From the NCBI RefSeq assembly GCF_000378605.1, contig NZ_KB905155.1, positions 62,001 through 126,000 on the forward strand: a DNA stretch of 64,000 nucleotides, given 5' to 3'. The notes beneath the pieces were generated by a model. That model searched no databases. It worked only from the letters and a program-made list of their open reading frames with translations, and was not told where the DNA came from. Of this stretch, positions 10,438 through 16,853 are shown piece after piece (position 1 is the first letter of the stretch; each line of letters opens with the position of its first letter). Origin of the DNA: Thioalkalivibrio sp. ALJ21 (GTDB lineage: Bacteria > Pseudomonadota > Gammaproteobacteria > Ectothiorhodospirales > Ectothiorhodospiraceae). A program made the translations under genes and the position numbers.

Positions 10438-11217
10438 GTGGAGTTCGTCTTCTCCGGCGTTGCCGCGCTACTTTTTGCGGCCGGGTTTTTCGCCGGTGCC
10501 TTGAATGCCCTGGCCGGGGGCGGCAGTTTTCTGACCCTGCCGGCCCTGATGGCCGTGGGTGTCCCGCCGGTGGCGGCCAACGCCACCGGGACCGCCGCAT
10601 TGCTGCCCGGGTATGCGGCCAGCCTGCTCGTCGATCACCGTCGTCTGCGCATCCTGGGGCGGGATCTGGGCATGCGCCTGCTGGCGCTGTTCCTGGTCGT
10701 GGGGGCGCTGGGCGGGGCGCTGGGCGCGGCCCTGCTCCTGCTGACGGGGGACGCGCGTTTTCGGGCCTTCATCCCCTGGTTGCTGTTGCTGGCGACACTG
10801 CTGTTTGCGCTGGGCCCGTGGCTGCAGCGCCGCGCGGCCCATGCGGCCCGTCCGGCACTGGCCCGGGTGGCAGGCGCGGGGCTTGGCTGTGTCTACGGTG
10901 GCTATTTCAACGGCGGGGTCGGCATCCTGCTGCTGGCGATTCTGCTGGGACAGGGCATGGTCGACCTGGCACAGGCCAATGCCTTGAAGAACCTGCTCTC
11001 CACGGTGCTGACGCTGATTGCCGTCGTGGTGTTTGTAGCGGGCGGGCAGGTGGTCGCGACCGGGCTGCTGGCCGTCGGGGCCGGGGCCATTCTCGGCGCC
11101 CGGGTCGGGATTGGGCTACTGGGGGTTCTGCCCGAACCGTGGTACCGGCATCTGGTCACGCTGGTGGGTGCCGGCACCACGGTGCTTTTCTTCGTCGATC
11201 CGGTCTGGCTGGGGTAG
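10438..11217 (+). CDS. TSUP family (TauE/SafE) membrane permease
   Basis: A 259-residue integral membrane protein with about eight hydrophobic segments in two homologous halves. The first half has AGFFAGALNALAGGGSFLTLP and the second GCVYGGYFNGGVGILLLAILL, the paired glycine-rich signatures of the sulfite/sulfonate exporter superfamily. GTG start 6 nt after the preceding stop. The family exports or imports sulfite, sulfoacetate or other small organic anions. With the sulfite dehydrogenase 4 kb away a sulfur anion is attractive, but the specificity is inference. Confidence 0.85.
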   Translation: MEFVFSGVAALLFAAGFFAGALNALAGGGSFLTLPALMAVGVPPVAANATGTAALLPGYAASLLVDHRRLRILGRDLGMRLLALFLVVGALGGALGAALLLLTGDARFRAFIPWLLLLATLLFALGPWLQRRAAHAARPALARVAGAGLGCVYGGYFNGGVGILLLAILLGQGMVDLAQANALKNLLSTVLTLIAVVVFVAGGQVVATGLLAVGAGAILGARVGIGLLGVLPEPWYRHLVTLVGAGTTVLFFVDPVWLG

Positions 11218-11234
11218 TTCTCTGGCGTTGGGTT

Positions 11235-11319
11235 GATGCAATTCGCGGTGCTCATTGCATCCTGCGGTCATCCGTGAACCGCAAGACACAAGGATGCGAT
11301 GAGCGCAGCGAATCGCATC
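11235..11319. repeat. REP-like extragenic palindrome
   Basis: Arms at 11235-11262 (starts GATGCAATTCGCGG) and 11292-11319 (ends GCGAATCGCATC) are complementary over about 28 bp with roughly five mismatches. An inner stem TGCGGT/ACCGCA sits in the loop. The GGATGCGATGAGCGCAGCGA-type core resembles dispersed palindromic repeats of beta- and gammaproteobacteria. It sits between convergent genes and may act as a bidirectional transcript end. Confidence 0.6.
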
Positions 11320-11343
11320 GGTTGCCCGGGCCATCCCCGAGGC

Positions 11344-12399
11344 TTATGGCGTGGTGTGCTGAGCGTCGGTTTGAGCCTGTTGCAGCGCGTGGTCGAAGGT
11401 GTCCAGTGCCCGGGCGTCGGTCTCTGGCAGGATGGCCTCGATGCGGGGGCGGGTGCCGGTGGGGGGCGCTTCCATGGCCTCGAGACCGCCGTCGCCGTCC
11501 ACGCGGTTGATGCGCTGCCACCCCTGATCGGTCCGCACGAGGCCCTTGAGGCGTTCTCCGGTAAAGCCGCTCACCAGCGCCTCAAGCGCCGCGTGATCGA
11601 GCGCCTGTGCCTCGGGCAGCAGCCAGCTGCGGCCTAGATAACCATCGCCACGGGTGTCGATGGTGACCGGCTCGTCCCCGTGTTCGTGTGGCGCATGATC
11701 GTGCTCATGGTCGTGATCGTGGGCATGATCGTGCGCGTGGTCGCCGGCGGACAGAAAGGCCCGGGCCTCCGGGAACAGGGCCCCGCCGCGTTCCAGCCGG
11801 GGGCGGTCCAGCCACCCCGATTCCACGCGCCCCTGGGTCGTCTCGACCACCAGCGGGCGTGGTGGCGGCATGGCAGCGACAAACGCCTGCAGGGCCTCGC
11901 GGTCCGCCTCGCTGTAGAGGTCGGCCTTGTTGGCCAGCAGGATATCGGCCAGTGCGATCTGGTCGTTCCAGTTTGGATGTTCGCGGTGGCGTGGCGAGGA
12001 CAGGTGGCGGGCGTCCATGACCGTGATTGTCGCGCGCAGGTCCAGCACGCCGTCGTAGGGGGGCTGGGTGAGGGTGCGGATGATCTCGGCCGGGTGCCCG
12101 AGCCCGGTGGGCTCGATCAGGATGCGGTCCGGGTGCTGCGAGCGGATCAGCCGGTTCAGGCCGACGGTGAACATTTGCGCGGAGACGCAGCAAAGGCAGC
12201 CGCCTGGGATCTCCTCCAGCGCAACGCCCGTGTCCGCGAGCAGGCCGCCGTCCACCCCGATCTCGCCGAACTCGTTGACCAGCACAGCCCAGTGCTCGCC
12301 CTCGGGGCGCAGCGCGAGCAGCTGGCGGATGGTGGTCGTCTTGCCTACCCCCAGAAAGCCGGTAACCAGGTGGGTGGGGATGTCGTGGTGGGTGGTCAT
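11344..12399 (-). CDS. COG0523 (CobW/ZnuG-type) G3E GTPase metallochaperone
   Basis: A 351-residue GTPase. The P-loop GFLGVGKT lies at 14-21, the metal-binding CLCC at 68-71 and the guanine-recognition NKAD in the middle. A very His/Asp-rich loop (about residues 218-241, HAHDHAHDHDHEHDH) is typical of zinc-handling members. The C-terminal CobW domain closes the protein. Start ATG 12399 (MTTHHD) was preferred over an upstream GTG at 12447, which lies beyond the hairpin. The probable role is insertion or buffering of zinc (possibly cobalt or nickel) in the cytoplasm. No Zur box was found upstream. Confidence 0.88.
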   Translation of the reverse strand: MTTHHDIPTHLVTGFLGVGKTTTIRQLLALRPEGEHWAVLVNEFGEIGVDGGLLADTGVALEEIPGGCLCCVSAQMFTVGLNRLIRSQHPDRILIEPTGLGHPAEIIRTLTQPPYDGVLDLRATITVMDARHLSSPRHREHPNWNDQIALADILLANKADLYSEADREALQAFVAAMPPPRPLVVETTQGRVESGWLDRPRLERGGALFPEARAFLSAGDHAHDHAHDHDHEHDHAPHEHGDEPVTIDTRGDGYLGRSWLLPEAQALDHAALEALVSGFTGERLKGLVRTDQGWQRINRVDGDGGLEAMEAPPTGTRPRIEAILPETDARALDTFDHALQQAQTDAQHTTP

Positions 12400-12420
12400 G
12401 TGGTGTTGGCCAGGTTGGCG

Positions 12421-12445
12421 GGCGGACCTGGGCAGCGGGTCCGCC
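12421..12445 (-). terminator. hairpin between S10 peptidase and COG0523 genes
   Basis: GGCGGACC (12421-12428) pairs perfectly with GGTCCGCC (12438-12445) over a 9-nt loop. It lies 18 bases after the S10 peptidase stop in the direction of transcription. There is no T-run, so it may attenuate or protect the transcript rather than terminate it strongly. Confidence 0.5.
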
Positions 12446-12462
12446 ACGCGATTGGTTTCGGT

Positions 12463-14004
12463 TCAGTCGTCGGCGCGCAGTTCGCCCCGATAGAACGCCG
12501 CGGCGTCGTTGAACAGAGCCTCGTTGGTGTCTGCCCGCATGTACAGCATGTGCCCGCCCGGGTAGGCGCGCGGGATGATGCGCGAGTCGGCCTCGTCGCC
12601 GGCGGCGAACGCGATCTGGCCCAGCAGCCACTCGGTGGTGAAGTAGGGCGTGATCAGGTCCGCCTCGCCGTGCACGCTGAAGATGCGGAAGTCGCGGTTA
12701 AGCGAGAGGGCGGTGGCCAGCTCGTCCATCGCGGTGAAGTACCCCTCGCGGCCGCTGGCCTCCCAGTCCCAGGCGCGGAACACGTCGCGGCTGAGCAGGC
12801 GGTACTGGTGCCCGTGTTCCCAGTCCAGGGTGTTGCGCAGGTGGTCCAGCATCGCGGTGGAAAGCGGGGCGGTCAGGCCATCGAGGATGGCGTCCGCCTG
12901 TGGCTGCAGGTGTGTGGGCACCGGGTCGAGGTTGTCGATGCCGCCGTCGTACAGGCTGACCAGCCGACCTTCGTCCATCAGCAGGCCGCGCTGGGTCATA
13001 TCCAGCGTGATGCGCCCGCGCGTGGCCTTCAGGCGGTCGCGCGACAGGCCGGTAAAGCGGGCGACCTCGTCGATCCAGTCGTCGTCGATCTGCCCGGGGT
13101 GGATCAAGCCCTGCAGGTAATCGCCCAGCGCGAAGGCCTCGGCCTCTTCCAGACTGGGCGGATCGTCGCCCAGACGACCTTGGGCCTTCGCGGCGGCCGT
13201 GATCGCCGGCAGGCTCAGGGCCCAGCCGATCGGGCGGGCGGTACCGTGTTCCAGCATGCCGTAGTCCAGCGCGGGCGAGATCAGCACCGTGCCGCTCAGG
13301 CTGATACCGGAGCCCTTGGCGATGCGTGCCGGCAGCGCCGCGGCGCGGTAGCCCCCGTAGCTCTCACCTGCCAGGTACACCGCGTTGCCGCGCCGGCCGT
13401 GTTCGTCGAGCCAGCGCTCGAGTGTCTCCTCCATTGCGGCCAGGTCGCCGTCGCGGGAGTAGTACTGATCGGCTTCGCCACCCATCACGCGCGAGAAGCC
13501 GGTCCCGACCGGGTCGATAAAGACCAGATCGGTAAACGCCAGCCAGGTCTTGGGATTGTCGACCAGCCGGGGCGGGGTGGAGGAAGCCAGACCCTTGTCG
13601 TCGGTCTCCAGCACCCGCGGGCCCAGGCCGCCCACGTTCAGGTAGGCCGAGGCTGCGCCCGGGCCGCCGTTGACCATGAAGGTCACCGGGCGGTCTTCAT
13701 CGCTGTCCACCGTGTAGCTGACGGTAAAGACCCGTGCATCGGGTTCGTCCATCGACTCGCCCAGCGGGACATAGCCGACCGTGGCCTGGTACTCCAGCAT
13801 CTTGCCGTCGAGCAGTTCCAGCGAGTGCTCGGTGGTGACGGGGTCGGGCAGAGGCGGCGTCGGTTCGGATTCGTTCGCCAGCAGGGGGGCGGACATCCCG
13901 GGACCGATCAGCAGGCCGAGCGCCAGCCCGTAGAGCGGGCTGGCGGCGGTACGTGATGCAGTTGCGGGTTTGAGCGGGCGTCGTGGCGGCGCCGTTATCA
14001 GCAT
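12463..14004 (-). CDS. secreted S10 family serine carboxypeptidase-like protein
   Basis: A 513-residue protein with a long signal peptide (hydrophobic core about 24-38). Catalytic elements of the S10 alpha/beta hydrolase family are visible: oxyanion region MVNGGPGAASAY, nucleophile S215 in GESYGGYR, D449 in HGEADLITPY and H485 in YPGGHMLY. The length is typical of bacterial S10 members. It is expected to remove C-terminal residues from peptides in the periplasm or outside the cell. The ATG has a strong GAGGAG site 8 nt upstream and overlaps the stop of the FKBP-rhodanese gene by 7 nt, so the two are co-expressed. Confidence 0.9.
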   Translation of the reverse strand: MLITAPPRRPLKPATASRTAASPLYGLALGLLIGPGMSAPLLANESEPTPPLPDPVTTEHSLELLDGKMLEYQATVGYVPLGESMDEPDARVFTVSYTVDSDEDRPVTFMVNGGPGAASAYLNVGGLGPRVLETDDKGLASSTPPRLVDNPKTWLAFTDLVFIDPVGTGFSRVMGGEADQYYSRDGDLAAMEETLERWLDEHGRRGNAVYLAGESYGGYRAAALPARIAKGSGISLSGTVLISPALDYGMLEHGTARPIGWALSLPAITAAAKAQGRLGDDPPSLEEAEAFALGDYLQGLIHPGQIDDDWIDEVARFTGLSRDRLKATRGRITLDMTQRGLLMDEGRLVSLYDGGIDNLDPVPTHLQPQADAILDGLTAPLSTAMLDHLRNTLDWEHGHQYRLLSRDVFRAWDWEASGREGYFTAMDELATALSLNRDFRIFSVHGEADLITPYFTTEWLLGQIAFAAGDEADSRIIPRAYPGGHMLYMRADTNEALFNDAAAFYRGELRADD

Positions 14005-14756
14005 TGAGCGGTCTCCTCGTGATCGGGGCAGTCATGGCGTACGACACGGTCATCGTCCAGCCATTCCATGATCCCGTCGGTCACGTTGTAGATCTTGTCG
14101 TAGCCGAGTCCCTCCGACAGGGCCTGGGCGAGCGCGCTGGTGCGGTTACCGACGCGGCAGATCAGGATCACCTCGTCGTCGGAGTCGACCAGCGCGGTGA
14201 ACTGGCGGCCGAACTCCGGGTTGAGGCTGCCGTCTTCCTCGAACGCGGTGATGCGGTGGCTGCCTTCCACCACGCCCGTCTCGGCCCACTCGTCCGGGCG
14301 GCGGATATCGACGATGGTAACCCCCTCGTCGAGCTTCTCGGCCAGTTCCTCGTTGTCCAGGCCGGTGAACGGGGCGCGCTGGACCTCGACGACCTCCAGT
14401 TCAAAACGCAGCGTGGCGTTCGGCGGGATGATGTTGCCGGCACCGCGCTCGCCGTAGGCCAGCTCCGGCGGGATGATCGCCTCGCGCTTGCCGCCCTCGC
14501 GCATACCTTTGACCGCCTGTTCGAAGCCGGGGATCGTCTGGCCGGAGCCGATGGTCACGGACAGGGGCTGGCCGCCGCGGCTGGAGTCGAATTCGGAGCC
14601 GTCTTCCTCGAGCCGCCCGACGTAGTGGACCAGGGCCGTGTCGTGCCGTACGAGTTCGGGGCCCTCGCCCTCCTCGATGTCGCGAATCTCGAGGCTGTCG
14701 GCCAGTGCGAAGGCCGGGGTCAGGAACAGGGCGAACAGAAACCAGGCTTTCATCAT
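13998..14756 (-). CDS. periplasmic FKBP-type peptidyl-prolyl isomerase fused to a rhodanese domain
   Basis: About 252 residues. A signal peptide (MMKAWFLFALFLTPAFALA) is followed by an FKBP domain (about 22-125) with VHYVGRLEEDG, FDSS, IPGFEQAV and PPELAYGERG. A rhodanese domain (about 140-240) has TIVDIRRPDEW and the active-site loop C200-RVGNRTS. Both catalytic centres look complete. The fusion suggests protein folding coupled to sulfur or persulfide handling in the periplasm (inference). The second ATG (14753) has the better-spaced AAGGA. It overlaps the S10 peptidase start by 7 nt and is divergent from the sulfite dehydrogenase gene. Confidence 0.9.
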   Translation of the reverse strand: MMKAWFLFALFLTPAFALADSLEIRDIEEGEGPELVRHDTALVHYVGRLEEDGSEFDSSRGGQPLSVTIGSGQTIPGFEQAVKGMREGGKREAIIPPELAYGERGAGNIIPPNATLRFELEVVEVQRAPFTGLDNEELAEKLDEGVTIVDIRRPDEWAETGVVEGSHRITAFEEDGSLNPEFGRQFTALVDSDDEVILICRVGNRTSALAQALSEGLGYDKIYNVTDGIMEWLDDDRVVRHDCPDHEETAQC

Positions 14757-14796
14757 TTTATCCTTATAAAGTGCAAGTTTTTGTTTTACTGAGGGG

Positions 14797-14825
14797 CTTT
14801 TACAGGACCAGAAATTTCCTTCCAA
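14797..14825 (-). promoter_or_regulatory. candidate promoter of the FKBP-rhodanese/S10 operon
   Basis: On the minus strand, TTGGAA (14820-14825) and TAAAAG (14797-14802) are separated by 17 bp in an AT-rich stretch about 40 bp upstream of the start. The -35 matches consensus moderately and the -10 at four of six positions. Confidence 0.4.
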
Positions 14826-14843
14826 AATTCCCCAAAAAACGCT

Positions 14844-14872
14844 TTGAAATGTATTTGAACTTGGTCTAAAAG
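14844..14872 (+). promoter_or_regulatory. candidate promoter of the sulfite dehydrogenase gene
   Basis: TTGAAA (14844-14849), a 17-bp spacer and TAAAAG (14867-14872) lie about 76 bp upstream of the ATG. The same -10 hexamer occurs in the divergent promoter, so both may answer to the same factor. Confidence 0.45.
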
Positions 14873-14948
14873 GGTCATGGATCCCGATTCGACAAGGCCT
14901 TGTTGAAGGGATCTTAACCGCAAGGATCCGTGCGACGGAGGAGCAATA

Positions 14949-16310
14949 ATGACCAAGAAACAAGAAAACCAGTTCTGGGACCGACTGCGGGGCGTAACGG
15001 AAGACGCCGGGGCGGACCCTCAGACCCTCGAGATCTTTGACGAAGCTGTCTCCCGGCGTCGTTTCATGGGCCGCATGGGCGTGGGCGGCGCTGCCCTGAC
15101 GCTGTTCGGCTTTGGTGCCGGCACCGACGCCGCGATGCGCGGCCTGTTCGGGCGTGGCCTGATCCCGGCCGCCTGGGCGGACGAGGCGAATGGCCTCGAG
15201 GACGAGCAGGCGAAGTCCGCGATGTCCGACGCCGGCAAGGAGGACGGCCTGATCGTCCATAACGATCGCCCGTTGAACGTCGAGACCCCGCCGCACCTGC
15301 TGGAAGACGAGGTTACCCCGGCCAGCCGTCATTTCATCCGCAACAACGACCTGATCCCGCAGCAGGCGCTGGATCGCGACCCGAATGGCTGGTCGCTGAA
15401 GATCGACGGCGAGGTGCATGAAGAGCTCGAGATCGGCCTCGACGACCTGAAGAGCATGGACAGCAAGGAACTGGTCCTGCACATCGAGTGCGGTGGTAAC
15501 GGGCGCGCCAACTTCGACCCGCAGCCGCGCGGCAACCCCTGGGACCGCGGTGCGGTGGGTAACGCCAGGTGGACCGGCGTACCGCTGAAGGACATCCTCG
15601 AGCGGGCCGGCGTGAAGGACAGCGCTGTGTACACCGCGCATGAGGGCTACGAGCCGATCCTGGGCGATCGCGGTCCATTCTCCCGTGGCGTGCCGATCGA
15701 CAAGGCGATGGAAGAGCACACCATCGTGGCGTACCAGATGAACGGCGAAGACATCCCGGCTGCCCATGGTTTCCCGGTGCGTCTGGTCGTGCCGGGCTGG
15801 TACGGCTCCTGCTCGCACAAGTGGCTGACCAACATCACCCTGCGTGATCAGGAACACGACGGTCGTGGCATGACCGGCTACTCCTACCGCATGCCGAAGT
15901 ACCCGGTGGCCCCGGGCGAGCGCCCGCCGGAAGAGGACATGAAGGTCGGCGGCCCGTGGCTGATCAAGTCCGTGATTACCGGTCCGAAGAAAGACACCGG
16001 TCTGGAGCGTGGCGAGACCGTCAAAGTCACCGGCCATGCCTGGGCGGGCGAGGACGAAGTCGCGGAAGTCTGGATCTCCACCGACTTTGGTCTCAATTGG
16101 GAAAAGGCCGATCTCAAGGGCGACCCGGTCAACAAGTACGCCTGGGTGCATTTCGAGAAGGAGCTGTCCTTCGAGAATCGCGGTTACTACGAGATCTGGG
16201 CCCGCGCCGTGGACGACAAGGGCAATACCCAGCCCATCGTCCAGCCGTGGAACCCGCGTGGCTACGACGGCAACATCGTCCACAAGATCCCGGTCACGGT
16301 CGCTGCGTGA
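14949..16310 (+). CDS. molybdenum sulfite dehydrogenase, SorA/SoxC family
   Basis: A 453-residue sulfite-oxidase-fold enzyme. A Tat signal (SRRRFM at 35-40 followed by a hydrophobic stretch) exports the folded molybdopterin enzyme. C181 in HIECGGNGR is the molybdenum ligand. GWYGSCSHKWL and the C-terminal dimerisation domain (about 330-453) complete the fold. It should oxidise sulfite (SorA) or protein-bound sulfane sulfur (SoxC) in the periplasm. The small monohaem cytochrome next door and the absence of soxY, soxZ, soxA or soxX in the window favour a SorAB-like sulfite dehydrogenase. A GGAGGAG ribosome site sits 6 nt upstream. Confidence 0.88.
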   Translation: MTKKQENQFWDRLRGVTEDAGADPQTLEIFDEAVSRRRFMGRMGVGGAALTLFGFGAGTDAAMRGLFGRGLIPAAWADEANGLEDEQAKSAMSDAGKEDGLIVHNDRPLNVETPPHLLEDEVTPASRHFIRNNDLIPQQALDRDPNGWSLKIDGEVHEELEIGLDDLKSMDSKELVLHIECGGNGRANFDPQPRGNPWDRGAVGNARWTGVPLKDILERAGVKDSAVYTAHEGYEPILGDRGPFSRGVPIDKAMEEHTIVAYQMNGEDIPAAHGFPVRLVVPGWYGSCSHKWLTNITLRDQEHDGRGMTGYSYRMPKYPVAPGERPPEEDMKVGGPWLIKSVITGPKKDTGLERGETVKVTGHAWAGEDEVAEVWISTDFGLNWEKADLKGDPVNKYAWVHFEKELSFENRGYYEIWARAVDDKGNTQPIVQPWNPRGYDGNIVHKIPVTVAA

Positions 16311-16322
16311 CAAACCTTTATG

Positions 16323-16355
16323 CCCGGGGCATCATTCGCCCCGGGTTTCTTTTTG
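16323..16355 (+). terminator. rho-independent terminator after the sulfite dehydrogenase gene
   Basis: CCCGGGGC (16323-16330) pairs with GCCCCGGG (16338-16345) and is followed by TTTCTTTTT. It lies before the cytochrome gene, so it would set a lower or independent level for the cytochrome subunit. Confidence 0.85.
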
Positions 16356-16372
16356 ATTAGAACGGAGTACGC

Positions 16373-16696
16373 ATGAAGCGTTTTGTAATGCTTTCGCTGC
16401 TGGGGTTGGCGTTCGCGGCCCTGGCTTCGCCCGTTGTTGCCGACGAAGCGATATCAGAGGAAGAACAACAAGCCCAGGAAGAGAAGGCCGAAGAGGTCTC
16501 GGCGACAAAGGAACTGTTCGAGCAGACTTGTTCTGCCTGCCACGGCATCCGTCAGGCCACCAACCAGAACCTGAATCGTGCTGACTGGAACTGGGTTATG
16601 GACGACATGGAAGACTACGGCATGACCTGGCTCACCGACGAGCAGCGTGATGACATCGTGGACTTCCTGGTGGAGAACTACGGTTACGGTGACTAA
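16373..16696 (+). CDS. monohaem cytochrome c, probable SorB-like electron acceptor
   Basis: A 107-residue exported cytochrome. A signal peptide (1-23) is followed by a strongly acidic stretch (24-43, EEEQQAQEEKAEE). The haem site is C53-SAC56-H57, with M84 in YGMTW as the likely axial ligand. The size and the place directly after the molybdenum subunit match SorB-type partners rather than the larger dihaem SoxD. It should pass electrons from sulfite oxidation to the respiratory chain. GGAG lies 9 nt before the ATG. The strong terminator between the two genes is unusual for a two-subunit enzyme. Confidence 0.87.
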   Translation: MKRFVMLSLLGLAFAALASPVVADEAISEEEQQAQEEKAEEVSATKELFEQTCSACHGIRQATNQNLNRADWNWVMDDMEDYGMTWLTDEQRDDIVDFLVENYGYGD

Positions 16697-16736
16697 GCCG
16701 TACAGGACCGCTCCGCTGTCAGGAGCAGTATTTCCA

Positions 16737-16760
16737 GGCGCCCCTCGGGGCGCCTTTTTT
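16737..16760 (+). terminator. rho-independent terminator after the cytochrome c gene
   Basis: GGCGCCCC (16737-16744), a TC loop and GGGGCGCC (16747-16754) are followed by six T. It ends the sulfite dehydrogenase unit. No second terminator with a T-run was seen for rlmL, which converges from the right. Confidence 0.9.
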
Positions 16761-16853
16761 GTGTGTTGGGTTGTGCGCTGCGATCCGTGGCCCGCTCCTT
16801 TGCACTGATCAGCAGCCCGTGCTGGCTGCGGTGTCCTTTTGGGTTTCGTGGCC

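Noticed and set aside
11680-13956. 758-codon plus-strand frame opposite the COG0523 and S10 genes
   Set aside because: The opposite strand holds two complete enzymes with intact catalytic motifs. The plus-strand translation has no recognisable domain.
16323-16355. Terminator after the sulfite dehydrogenase gene as a possible riboswitch platform
   Set aside because: It is a simple hairpin directly after a stop codon, without an alternative antiterminator pairing that I could find.
14949-16696. Assignment as soxCD of a full Sox system
   Set aside because: No soxXYZAB genes are in the window and the cytochrome is a 107-residue monohaem protein rather than a dihaem SoxD. SorAB-like fits better, although SoxC cannot be excluded.
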